NCBI GenBank assembly: GCA_913055155.1
Contig: CAJXJR010000009.1
Span: 1 to 64,000, forward strand
Direction of reading: 5' to 3'
Length of the DNA: 64,000 nt
Source of the DNA: an uncultured Erythrobacter sp.
GTDB taxonomy: Bacteria; Pseudomonadota; Alphaproteobacteria; Sphingomonadales; Sphingomonadaceae
In this document: positions 39,769 to 47,361 of the stretch, in pieces
Position numbering within the stretch: the stretch's first letter is position 1
Layout: each line of letters starts with the position of its first letter
Program-made: the position numbers and the translations under genes
The notes under the pieces: model-generated
The model's input: only the letters and a program-made list of their open reading frames with translations
What the model was told of the DNA's origin: nothing
The model's database searches: none

Positions 39769-41184
39769 TCAGTAGCGGTAGTGTTCCGGCTTGAACGGGC
39801 CTTCCACCGGCACGCCGATGTAATCGGCCTGCTGCTGCGAAAGCTTGGTCAGCTTCACGCCCAGCTTGTCGAGGTGCAGCGCGGCGACCTTCTCGTCCAG
39901 GTGCTTGGGCAGGACGTAGACATCGTTCTCGTACTGCTCGTGGCGTTCCCACAGTTCCATCTGCGCCATCACCTGGTTGGTGAAGGAACAGCTCATCACG
40001 AAGCTGGGGTGGCCGGTGGCGCAAGCCAGGTTCACCAGGCGGCCCTTGGCCAGCACGATGATTTCCTTGCCGTCGGGGAACTTCACCAGATCGGTGCCCG
40101 GCTTCAGTTCGGTCCACTCGTAGTTGTCGAGCGCGCTGATCTGGATCTCGCTGTCGAAGTGGCCGATGTTGCACACGATGCTCATCGGCTTCATCGCCTT
40201 CATGTGTTCGGCGGTGATTACGTCTTCGTTACCGGTGGTGGTGACGAAGATATCGGCCCGCTTCACGGCGTCTTCCATGGTTACGACTTCAAAGCCATCC
40301 ATCGCCGCCTGCAGCGCGCAGATCGGGTCGATTTCGGTCACGAGCACGCGCGCGCCGCCGTTGCGCAGCGACTGGGCGCTGCCCTTGCCGACATCGCCGA
40401 ACCCGGCAACGCAGGCAACCTTGCCGCTCAGCATCACGTCGGTCGCGCGGCGGATGGCATCGACCAGCGATTCGCGGCAGCCATAGAGGTTGTCGAACTT
40501 CGACTTGGTCACACTGTCGTTCACGTTGATCGCCGGGAACGGCAGCTTGCCCTGCTTGGCCAGCTGGTACAGGCGGTGGACGCCGGTGGTGGTCTCTTCC
40601 GACACGCCCTTGATGTTCTTGACCGAGGCGGTGAGGTAGCCCGGCTTGCGCTTGAGGAATTCCTTCAGCGCGCGCTGGAATTCGACTTCCTCGGCATTGC
40701 CCGGCTCGGGCAGTTCCTCGCCCGCTTCCACGCGTGCGCCCCACAGCGCGAACATGGTGGCATCGCCGCCGTCGTCCAGGATGAGGTTGGCGGTCTGGTC
40801 GGGATCGTCATCGGACGACCAGTCGAAGATCTTGCCGACATAGTCCCAGTATTCGGCCAGGCTTTCGCCCTTCACCGCGAACACCGGAATGTCCTGCGCG
40901 GCGATGGCGGCAGCGGCGTGATCCTGGGTGGAGAAGATGTTGCAGGTGGCCCAGCGCACTTCGGCACCCAGAGCCACCAGCGTCTCGATCAGCACGGCGG
41001 TCTGGATCGTCATGTGCAGCGAGCCGGTGATGCGTGCGCCCTTCAGCGGCTGCGCAGCACCGAATTCCTCGCGCGTGGCCATCAGGCCCGGCATTTCGGT
41101 TTCGGCAATGTTGATCTCGGCCCGGCCATAGTCGGCAAGGGCGATATCCTTGATGATGTAATCGTTGAAAGCGGCGTCGGCCAC
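39769..41184 (-). CDS. ahcY: Adenosylhomocysteinase
   Basis: Splits S-adenosylhomocysteine into adenosine and homocysteine and so relieves product inhibition of methyltransferases. With the GTG at 41184 it has 471 aa. Features include [22 protein letters not shown], the NAD-binding [20 protein letters not shown] and GHFDSEIQ, and the C-terminal KPEHYRY that reaches into the partner active site. The GTG is chosen because AGGAGA lies 8 bases upstream and the family N-terminus [17 protein letters not shown] starts here; a TTG further up has no support. Confidence 0.97.
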   Translation of the reverse strand: MADAAFNDYIIKDIALADYGRAEINIAETEMPGLMATREEFGAAQPLKGARITGSLHMTIQTAVLIETLVALGAEVRWATCNIFSTQDHAAAAIAAQDIPVFAVKGESLAEYWDYVGKIFDWSSDDDPDQTANLILDDGGDATMFALWGARVEAGEELPEPGNAEEVEFQRALKEFLKRKPGYLTASVKNIKGVSEETTTGVHRLYQLAKQGKLPFPAINVNDSVTKSKFDNLYGCRESLVDAIRRATDVMLSGKVACVAGFGDVGKGSAQSLRNGGARVLVTEIDPICALQAAMDGFEVVTMEDAVKRADIFVTTTGNEDVITAEHMKAMKPMSIVCNIGHFDSEIQISALDNYEWTELKPGTDLVKFPDGKEIIVLAKGRLVNLACATGHPSFVMSCSFTNQVMAQMELWERHEQYENDVYVLPKHLDEKVAALHLDKLGVKLTKLSQQQADYIGVPVEGPFKPEHYRY

Positions 41185-41390
41185 GAGCACTTCTCCTGTG
41201 ATGTGCGGGTGATGCGTCGCCGGGGCTCCGTGCAACGCCTATGCTGCAACGCGCCATAGGCGGCTGCGGTTCGCGGGACAACCCCTAGCTACGGACCTGC
41301 CAACGGGGCCGTGCGATGACCATCAATGCGCTTGCGCGGCGGTGCGAAGTGCCTATGTCGGTGCGCGGACGGAGACAGGAGGACTATCCA

Positions 41391-41870
41391 ATGACGATTT
41401 CCAAAGGCGACAAACTTCCCGACGTGAAGCTGGTGAAGCCCACCAGCGAAGGCCCCGAAGCGGTGCAGTCCGGCGATTTCTTTGCCGGCAAGAAGGTGGC
41501 GCTGTTCGCCGTGCCCGGCGCTTTCACGCCAACCTGCTCTGCCAAGCACCTGCCCGGCTATGTCGACAAGGCAGCCGACCTGAAGGCGAAGGGCGTGGAC
41601 GAAATCGCCTGCACCGCGGTGAACGATGCCTTCGTGATGGGCGCCTGGAACAAGGCCGACGGCAGCGACGATATCACCATGCTGGCCGACGGCAGCGGCG
41701 ATTTTGCGAAGGCCCTGGGCCTCGATGCGGATTTCTCCGCCTATGGCATGGGCACCCGCTCCAACCGCTATTCGATGATCGTGGACGACGGTGTCGTCAC
41801 CGAGATCAACGTCGAAGGCCCCGGCGAGTTCGGCGTCTCCAGCGCAGAGCACATGCTCGAACAGCTCTGA
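41391..41870 (+). CDS. Peroxiredoxin (Prx5 type)
   Basis: A 159-aa thiol peroxidase that reduces hydrogen peroxide and alkyl hydroperoxides. The active-site motif is PGAFTPTCSAKHLPGY with peroxidatic Cys49; a second cysteine is C74 (EIACTAVND), followed by the VNDAFVMGAW motif of the Prx5 group. Reduction by glutaredoxin/glutathione is usual for this type. ATG at 41391 is preceded by an excellent AGGAGG; the longer upstream frame is rejected. A bidirectional terminator follows. Confidence 0.93.
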   Translation: MTISKGDKLPDVKLVKPTSEGPEAVQSGDFFAGKKVALFAVPGAFTPTCSAKHLPGYVDKAADLKAKGVDEIACTAVNDAFVMGAWNKADGSDDITMLADGSGDFAKALGLDADFSAYGMGTRSNRYSMIVDDGVVTEINVEGPGEFGVSSAEHMLEQL

Positions 41871-41886
41871 TCGACAACCGGAATCG

Positions 41887-41923
41887 AAAAGGGGCGCCCT
41901 CCATGTGGAAGGCGCCCCTTTTT
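41887..41923. terminator. Bidirectional terminator between the peroxiredoxin and murA genes
   Basis: A 10-bp stem AAGGGGCGCC (41889-41898) with GGCGCCCCTT (41911-41920) is flanked by AAAA on the left and TTTTT on the right. It can stop both the rightward peroxiredoxin transcript and the leftward murA transcript. Confidence 0.9.
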
Positions 41924-41940
41924 CATTGGCGCGGCGCTGC

Positions 41941-43233
41941 CTAGTCGTCCCAGCTCACATCCACGCCCAAGCTGTCGATATTGGGCACGAAATCCGGGTG
42001 CGCGCGGCGCATGGGGTCGGCGTCGAGAATCGTGGATTCGCCGTCGATGCTGGCCGCCACCATCAGCAGGGCAATCGCCACGCGGATGATATAGGGGCTG
42101 GTGACCGTGGCCGGCACCAGCTTGTCACCGCCGAAGGTAATCAGCCGGTGCGGATCGCACAGCAGGGTATGCGCGCCGAACAGCGACAGTTCGGTATGCC
42201 AGGTCAGCCCGCCTTCGTAGACCTTGTTCCAGAACATGGTCTGCCCGCGCGCCTTCACGCCAAGGGCGATGAAGATCGGCAGCAGGTCCGCCGGGATATA
42301 GGGCCACGGCGCGGCCTCCACCTTGGTGATCAGGTGGCTGGTGAAGTTCTGCTGCACCACCAGCTCTTCCGGCGCCTGCAGGCGTGACCAGCCATCGGCG
42401 TGTTCCACGTGCGCGCCGAACTTCTCGAACGTGCGGTCGATCAGCATGAAATCTTCCGGCCGCGTGTTGCGCACCGAGATATCGCCGCCCGTGACCGCAG
42501 CCAGCGCCAGGAAAGTTGCGATCTCGTGGAAATCCTCCACGAAGGTGTAATCGACCGGCTTGAAATCACCGCACCCGTCGACCGAGACCATCGAGGTGCC
42601 CTTCCCCCGGATCGTGGCGCCCATGAGTTCCAGGAAGGTGCACATCTCCTGCACGTGCGGCTCGCACGCGGCATTGACGATCTGGCTGGTGCCAGAGGCG
42701 GTCAGCGCGCTGATGATGAAGTTCTCGGTGGTGGTCACGCTGGCATATTCCAGCCACATGCGCGTGCCTTCGGCCTTGCGCGCGTTGCGGAAGACGATGT
42801 GCTTGCCTTCGTAGGAAACCTCCGCGCCGAAGGCCTTGAACACCTGCACGTGCGGATCGATTTCGCGCGCGCCCAGCGTGCAGCCCTTCACCTCGTGTTC
42901 CAGCCGTGCTTCGCCCAGCCGCGCCAGCAGGCCGGGGATCATCATGATCGAGGCCCGCATTTCCTGCGGCAGCTTGGCCTTGGCGCTGGACGAAATGGTC
43001 GAATGGTCGATGCGCAGCGTCTTGGCCGCCTTGTCCCATTCGACCGTGCTGCCCAGTTCGGTGAAGAAGGCATGGATGCGCGTGACATCGGTAATCTCGG
43101 GCACGTTTCGCAGCATGATCGGCGCGTCGCTCAGCAAGGTGGCGCAAAGCACCGGCAGCACCGCGTTCTTGTTGGCGGAGGGATCGATCTTGCCGATCAG
43201 CTTCTGCCCGCCCCTTACGCGTAGTGCAGTCAT
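41941..43233 (-). CDS. murA: Divergent MurA-family enolpyruvyl transferase
   Basis: A 430-aa protein of the EPSP-synthase/MurA fold; MurA transfers enolpyruvate to UDP-GlcNAc, the first committed step of peptidoglycan synthesis. The KN motif is at 22-23 (SANKNAVLPV), the arginine helix is EMRASIMMIPGLLARLG, and the loop cysteine is C118 in VKGCTLGAREIDPHVQ. Several regions differ from the usual enzyme: the late TDMQ-like motif reads PADLLPIF and the DRGYER-like end is replaced by RRAHPDFVPNID. It may be a second MurA paralogue. The ATG at 43233 is chosen by homology; the open frame runs upstream through folE in another frame. Confidence 0.85.
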   Translation of the reverse strand: MTALRVRGGQKLIGKIDPSANKNAVLPVLCATLLSDAPIMLRNVPEITDVTRIHAFFTELGSTVEWDKAAKTLRIDHSTISSSAKAKLPQEMRASIMMIPGLLARLGEARLEHEVKGCTLGAREIDPHVQVFKAFGAEVSYEGKHIVFRNARKAEGTRMWLEYASVTTTENFIISALTASGTSQIVNAACEPHVQEMCTFLELMGATIRGKGTSMVSVDGCGDFKPVDYTFVEDFHEIATFLALAAVTGGDISVRNTRPEDFMLIDRTFEKFGAHVEHADGWSRLQAPEELVVQQNFTSHLITKVEAAPWPYIPADLLPIFIALGVKARGQTMFWNKVYEGGLTWHTELSLFGAHTLLCDPHRLITFGGDKLVPATVTSPYIIRVAIALLMVAASIDGESTILDADPMRRAHPDFVPNIDSLGVDVSWDD

Positions 43234-43274
43234 TGGGTTCCTTTCAGTAATACCGGGTGCCGTTGAGATCGGGC

Positions 43275-43883
43275 TCAGTACCCCATCAACTTGAGCACTT
43301 CCTCGCGGCTCTTGTGGTCCTTGCGGAAGGTACCCATCACCTGGCTGGTGACCATGGTGACGCCGGGCGTGCGCACGCCGCGGGCGGTCATGCAGGCATG
43401 GCTTGCCTCGATCACCACGGCCACGCCGCGCGGGTTCAGGTGATCCTGGATGCACTGCGCCACTTCGGCGGTCAGCCGTTCCTGCACCTGCAGGCGCCGG
43501 GCATAGCCATGCAGCACGCGCGCCAGCTTGGAAATGCCTACCACCCGGTCGGTCGGCAAATAGGCGATCGCCGCCTTGCCGATGATCGGTGCCATGTGGT
43601 GTTCGCAGTGGCTCTGGAACGGAATGTCCTTCAGCAGCACGATCTCGTCGTATCCGCCCACTTCTTCGAACACGCGGGAAAGGTGGTGCGCCGGATCTTC
43701 GTCGTACCCCTGGCAATATTCCTTCCACGCCCGCGCCACGCGCTTTGGCGTATCGACCAGGCCTTCGCGCGTGGGATCGTCGCCCGCCCATTTGATGAGC
43801 GTGCGGATCGCGTCCTGTACATGTTCGGGAACCGGGGGCTTACCCCGGGGATCGTCCTCGTCCGGACCTACAAGGCTACTCAT
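43275..43883 (-). CDS. folE: GTP cyclohydrolase I
   Basis: Converts GTP to 7,8-dihydroneopterin triphosphate, the first step of folate synthesis. The 202 aa are normal. Zinc and catalytic residues lie in PFQSHCEHHMAPIIGKAAIAY and in EASHACMTARGVRTPG; VVGISKLARVLHGYARRLQVQERLT is the family core. ATG at 43883 overlaps the end of the phospholipase D gene by 8 bases (ATGAGTAG). murA follows after 41 bases on the same strand. Confidence 0.97.
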   Translation of the reverse strand: MSSLVGPDEDDPRGKPPVPEHVQDAIRTLIKWAGDDPTREGLVDTPKRVARAWKEYCQGYDEDPAHHLSRVFEEVGGYDEIVLLKDIPFQSHCEHHMAPIIGKAAIAYLPTDRVVGISKLARVLHGYARRLQVQERLTAEVAQCIQDHLNPRGVAVVIEASHACMTARGVRTPGVTMVTSQVMGTFRKDHKSREEVLKLMGY

Positions 43884-45420
43884 TCGTCTTGTCGTGCTTT
43901 CTTGTCAGCTTGCTACGCGCTTTCGCCAATAGGCTGCCCGGACGGAAAAGGCCACGTCTGGCTGGCTTGATCTCGAAAAGCTCTTCGGGTTCCTCCGGGT
44001 CCAGCGTCTGGCGCAGGGCCAGGTCGGTCGCCCATTCGTCGTGCTCGCCCGGATGGAAGGGCCGCAGGTCGCGGCGGTTGGCATCGCCCACGGCGGCGAT
44101 CATGCCGGCCATGCCGCCGTTCTCGGCGACCAACTGCGGCACGTCGTCCTCGGCAATCCCCAGATGCTCTGCCAGCAGCGATTCGCGCAACTTGCGGATC
44201 GTACCCTCGGCATGGGCGTTGCCGGGCCGGTCGCAGTCGATGAATACATCGCATTCGCTATCCAGCCCCATCGAACGGTTGTTCATGTTGGCAGAGCCGA
44301 TGCGCAGCACGCGGTCATCCACGATCATCAGCTTGGCGTGAACGTAGATTGGTGTCTTCCCGCTGACGGGCACGTAGATATGAAAGCTGTCGTTGCGATC
44401 GAGCGCTTCCAGCGCTTCCACCAGTTCGGCGCGCGCCGGATCCATCACCTGCGCTTCTGCCCAGCCATCGGCCGTGCGCGGCATGACGATAACGAATTCG
44501 GGAGGATCGGGCTCGGCAATCCGCCTGGCGATGGCTTCGCAGATGGTGCGCGAGGTGAAATACTGGTTCTCGATATAGACAAAGCGCCTTGCGCCGGCGA
44601 TCTGCTGCAGGAACAGGTGCTCCACCTCGTCCACCTTGGGGTCTTCGTCATAGGCGGCGCGCGTGCGGGCGATACCCACTTCGACATCCTCGAAATGCGG
44701 TGCCAGGCCATCGGGCCAGGCGCTGCCCGGATCGTGTTCCGGCTGCGACAGGGCCTTGCCCCCTGCCCGCAGCCAGCGCGTCCGGCCCAGCAGTTCCAGT
44801 TCGGCTGCAACTTCGCCTTCCATCATCATCGTCACATCGTGCCAGGGAATCAGCGGTTCGCCGCGCGGGCTCTTGCGGGCCGGCTGCTTTTCCAGGTGTT
44901 CGCGCGTATCCCAGCGCCCGGTGGTAAGGTCGATGCCGCCGCACACGGCGAAATCGTCATCGATGACGACCAGCTTCTGGTGGTGCGAACAGCCCACCGG
45001 ATGCGCGGTATCGAACTTGAAATCGATCCCGCGATGCGGCCACCATCGCAACAGGTCCAGCATCATGCTGCCGCGCCCGAAGAACTTCACGAAGCCGTAG
45101 GACCACTTGAGGATGCGGATTTCCAGGCCCGGTCGGCGCCTGTTGAGCCACAGGATGAAACTGCCGAGGCGAGAGGGATAGCTGCGGTTCCAGCCGCGTT
45201 GCCACCAGCGCCGGCCGCGCTTCAGGTGGATGCGGGTATCGAAATCCCAGCCGATCAGCAGGATGCGCTGGCGCGCCTTCAGCATGGCCTGCTGGATCAG
45301 GTCGAAATAGTCGGCACCATCGATCACCACACGCACGCGCCGGGCGCGAGCATAACGCCACACGCCCGGCTCTACGGAGGCGTCGGAAAAATCGGCAATG
45401 CTGTTTTCGATTCTGTCCAA
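43876..45420 (-). CDS. Phospholipase D-family protein (two HKD motifs)
   Basis: A 514-aa protein with two complete HxKx4D motifs: H147-K149-D154 (HHQKLVVIDDDF) and H361-K363-D368 (VHAKLMIVDDRVLRIGSANMNNRSM). It has no signal peptide and no strong membrane helix, so it may be a cytosolic or peripheral phospholipase or a transphosphatidylase rather than classical cardiolipin synthase; the substrate is unknown. The start is taken as TTG at 45420 because GAGGGG lies 7 bases upstream and no ATG or GTG fits before the conserved region. It overlaps folE by 8 bases. Confidence 0.88.
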   Translation of the reverse strand: MDRIENSIADFSDASVEPGVWRYARARRVRVVIDGADYFDLIQQAMLKARQRILLIGWDFDTRIHLKRGRRWWQRGWNRSYPSRLGSFILWLNRRRPGLEIRILKWSYGFVKFFGRGSMMLDLLRWWPHRGIDFKFDTAHPVGCSHHQKLVVIDDDFAVCGGIDLTTGRWDTREHLEKQPARKSPRGEPLIPWHDVTMMMEGEVAAELELLGRTRWLRAGGKALSQPEHDPGSAWPDGLAPHFEDVEVGIARTRAAYDEDPKVDEVEHLFLQQIAGARRFVYIENQYFTSRTICEAIARRIAEPDPPEFVIVMPRTADGWAEAQVMDPARAELVEALEALDRNDSFHIYVPVSGKTPIYVHAKLMIVDDRVLRIGSANMNNRSMGLDSECDVFIDCDRPGNAHAEGTIRKLRESLLAEHLGIAEDDVPQLVAENGGMAGMIAAVGDANRRDLRPFHPGEHDEWATDLALRQTLDPEEPEELFEIKPARRGLFRPGSLLAKARSKLTRKHDKTNE

Positions 45421-45444
45421 CTGCCCCTCTGACCGGTGCGGGCC

Positions 45445-45930
45445 CTATTCCTTGGCGTCTTCCATCTTTTCCGGCGTGACTTCGGCGTCGGCCTTTTCTG
45501 CCTTCTTGCGGCGATCGAAGACGCCCCGCATGTGCTCGCGGTCTTCCTCGGTCAAGTGCTTCTCGAAGTCGGGGAAGTGGTCTTCCTCTTCCTCGTCGAT
45601 GTGGTGGCGATAGTCGTGGTCGAGCTGCTTGAACTTGGCAATCCATCCCGGCGAGGACATGTCCGTGGCGGCAAGGTCGTTCATCATTTCTTCCAGCTCG
45701 TGATGCTCGGCCACCGAATGGCGGGTCTCATCGGTGGTCGCGGGCTTGCGCATCATGGTGGAATAGACGGCCTGCTCTTCGGCTGCGGCGTGGCTCTTCA
45801 CTTCCAGCGTGAACCGTTCGAGCAGTTCACGGCGTTGCTCGCTTTCGCCGCTGGTCTCGGCAAGCTTGTCCAGCAGCTTGCGGTGCTTTTCGTGGTCTTC
45901 CTTCAGGCGGGCGAAAATGTCTTCTGACAT
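45445..45930 (-). CDS. Hemerythrin-domain protein
   Basis: A 161-aa helical protein with the histidine and acid pattern of HHE domains: DHEKHRKLLDKL, SHAAAEEQAVYSTM, AEHHELEEMMND and DYRHHIDEEEEDHFPDF, then a charged, lysine-rich tail. The metal site would bind a di-iron centre that may sense or store oxygen or NO, or have a stress role; which is unknown. ATG at 45930 follows AAAAAGGAG; an upstream in-frame stretch has no support. Confidence 0.87.
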   Translation of the reverse strand: MSEDIFARLKEDHEKHRKLLDKLAETSGESEQRRELLERFTLEVKSHAAAEEQAVYSTMMRKPATTDETRHSVAEHHELEEMMNDLAATDMSSPGWIAKFKQLDHDYRHHIDEEEEDHFPDFEKHLTEEDREHMRGVFDRRKKAEKADAEVTPEKMEDAKE

Positions 45931-46028
45931 GCGGGCTCCTTTTTGATCCGTGTTCGCGAAACCAACAGGAAAGCGCCGCACTTGTTCCGGGTCACGGACC
46001 AAGGGAGGTGATTGCAGATTGAGGAGCC

Positions 46029-46112
46029 CCAGGAAGGATTGCCTCGCTCGCTACGCTCGCTCGTCGCCTCCGGCAGCTGCGCTGCCTCCGAAGCCGAGCG
46101 GGTTCGTATCTC
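46029..46112. repeat. Repeat-like segment downstream of tRNA-Arg
   Basis: CCAGGAAGGATT (46029-46040) repeats exactly the 12 bases found in the 3' part of tRNA-Arg (46168-46179). Between them are short CGCTCG direct repeats, a 6-bp hairpin GGCAGC/GCTGCC and GGGTTCGTATCTCCC, which resembles a T-arm with one changed base. It may be a degraded tRNA fragment or a scattered intergenic repeat. No gene is seen between 45931 and 46160. Confidence 0.4.
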
Positions 46113-46125
46113 CCTTTGACCCAAC

Positions 46126-46160
46126 AAAAAAACCCACCCCCTTGCGGGGATGGGCTTTTT
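46126..46160. terminator. Terminator behind tRNA-Arg
   Basis: The stem CCCACCCCC (46133-46141) with GGGGATGGG (46146-46154) has one mismatch and a TTGC loop. An A-run on its left gives seven U residues for the minus-strand transcript of tRNA-Arg; a T-run on its right could also serve plus-strand transcripts. Confidence 0.85.
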
Positions 46161-46237
46161 TGGCGCGCCAGGAAGGATTCGAACCTCCGACCGCCTGATT
46201 CGTAGTCAGGTACTCTATCCAGCTGAGCTACTGGCGC
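46161..46237 (-). tRNA. tRNA-Arg (ACG)
   Basis: A complete cloverleaf on the minus strand: acceptor GCGCCAG/CTGGCGC, D-arm GTAGCTCAGCTGGATAGAG, anticodon stem CCTGACTACGAATCAGG with anticodon ACG, T-arm GGAGGTTCGAATCCTTC, discriminator G and encoded CCA. ACG (probably edited to ICG) reads CGN arginine codons. Confidence 0.97.
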
Positions 46238-46251
46238 GCTTGAGAGGCGGG

Positions 46252-46280
46252 CACATAAGCGGCGCCAATCGGCTTGGCAA
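46252..46280 (-). promoter_or_regulatory. Promoter of tRNA-Arg
   Basis: On the minus strand a -35 box TTGCCA (46275-46280) and a -10 box TATGTG (46252-46257) are 17 bases apart, placing the start a few bases before the tRNA. It lies just after the stop of the Nudix gene. Confidence 0.6.
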
Positions 46281-46283
46281 CCC

Positions 46284-46685
46284 CTATCCGCCAATGCGCG
46301 ATAATAGTTTGCGATCCATCGGCGCCAGCGGCAGCGCGGAAGCCTCTTCAAGCGTGAACCAGCCCCAGGCCTGGCCTTCCAGCCCTTGCGGCTGGGGCAC
46401 CGCCTGGTGCGATGTGTAAAGATTGAGAACAACCGCCGGATCGCCCGTTTCCTCGGCAAAGAAGGCCGGTTCCAGCTGGCCGGGATCAAGCTCCAGCGCC
46501 AGTTCCTCGGCAATCTCGCGAACCAGCGCAAGTGACGGTTTTTCAGCAGCTTCCACCTTGCCGCCGGGAAATTCCCACAGGCCGCCATGGTGCTTTCCCG
46601 GCAAGCGCTGCTGCAGCAGGAGTCGGCCCTTTTCGTCGCGCAGGGCCAGCGCAACCACCAGAATCCATGTCGGGATTTTTTTCAC
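46284..46685 (-). CDS. mutT: Nudix hydrolase of the MutT type
   Basis: Predicted 8-oxo-dGTP diphosphatase that cleans oxidised nucleotides. The 133 aa match MutT. The Nudix box is GGKVEAAEKPSLALVREIAEELAL, preceded by GLWEFPGG and opening with LVVALALRDEKGRLLLQQR, as in MutT. The start is GTG at 46685. It stands next to tRNA-Arg and divergent to the pilin genes. Confidence 0.9.
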   Translation of the reverse strand: MKKIPTWILVVALALRDEKGRLLLQQRLPGKHHGGLWEFPGGKVEAAEKPSLALVREIAEELALELDPGQLEPAFFAEETGDPAVVLNLYTSHQAVPQPQGLEGQAWGWFTLEEASALPLAPMDRKLLSRIGG

Positions 46686-46764
46686 TTAACCATGCCTTCG
46701 CAAGGATTTGTTAAACCTGTGCTGCAAAACCCGATGCTGTCGCAGTTTAGCTAGGGGACCAGCG

Positions 46765-46950
46765 TTGTTTGCGAAAGAATTCATCAAACGCCTGCTTCGC
46801 GATTCCCGCGGCGCAACGGCGATCGAATACGGCCTCATCATCTCGCTGATCGTGATTGCCATGATCACGGCCATGCAGGGTTTCGCCAACGAAACCATCG
46901 AGATGTGGGGCAACGTGGAAGACGACTACCGCGACGCGAATAATAGCTGA
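46765..46950 (+). CDS. Flp-family type IVb pilin 1
   Basis: A 61-aa pre-pilin. The prepilin-peptidase site is R-G16 followed by A-T-A-I-E21-Y, the usual G/xxxxEY motif, then a hydrophobic helix GLIISLIVIAMITAM and a short tail. The start is a TTG at 46765 (FAKEFIKRLL next) with AGGGGAC upstream; this gives the correct leader length, while the open frame further upstream does not. Members are the major subunits of tight-adherence (Tad) pili. No other Tad gene is in the window. Confidence 0.88.
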   Translation: MFAKEFIKRLLRDSRGATAIEYGLIISLIVIAMITAMQGFANETIEMWGNVEDDYRDANNS

Positions 46951-47053
46951 CACGGTTAGGACTTTATCAACACCTTCTACGTAGAAACCAGATTGCTCAG
47001 TCGGGGAACTCCGGTTGAGCCGGGTACCGAAGACTGAAACCAGGAGACTAGAA

Positions 47054-47233
47054 ATGACCTTCTTCAAGAACATGATCCGTGACGAACAGGGCGCCACCGC
47101 CATCGAATATGGCCTGATCGCTGCCCTCATCGCCGTTGCCGCCATCACTGCCATGCAGTCGCTGGGCAACGAACTGGACGACACCTTCGGCAACGTCCAG
47201 TCGGAACTCGACGACGCCAACGCCAACAACTAA
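47054..47233 (+). CDS. Flp-family type IVb pilin 2
   Basis: A 59-aa pre-pilin related to the gene just before it. The processing site is Q-G13 followed by A-T-A-I-E18-Y19, and the helix is GLIAALIAVAAITAMQ. ATG at 47054 follows AGGAG. Both genes keep the GATAIEYGLI block but differ in tail, so they look like tandem duplicates that have diverged. A strong terminator follows. Confidence 0.92.
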   Translation: MTFFKNMIRDEQGATAIEYGLIAALIAVAAITAMQSLGNELDDTFGNVQSELDDANANN

Positions 47234-47252
47234 GTTGGTCTCAGCCTAACGA

Positions 47253-47284
47253 AGGGGGCGTCAGGGAAACCTGGCGCCCCTTTT
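47253..47284 (+). terminator. Intrinsic terminator after the pilin genes
   Basis: A stem of about 11 bp (47255-47265 with 47270-47280, one G-T wobble, GAAA-type loop) is followed by TTTT. It lies 19 bases after the second pilin stop. Confidence 0.9.
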
Positions 47285-47361
47285 GTTTGGGCGATGCAGA
47301 TACAACGAACAAGCGGGCCGGGAACACTCTCGGCCCCTTCTGCATTGCGGGTGTCGCTATC

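Noticed and set aside
41185-41390. A SAH riboswitch upstream of ahcY
   Set aside because: I could not find the conserved core or the expected pairing on the minus strand.
43234-43791. A longer N-terminus for murA reaching into folE
   Set aside because: That stretch is folE read in another frame; homology to MurA starts at the ATG at 43233.
46960-46975. A DnaA-box-like TTATCAACA between the pilin genes
   Set aside because: A single mismatched box with no AT-rich unwinding region or other boxes; expected by chance.
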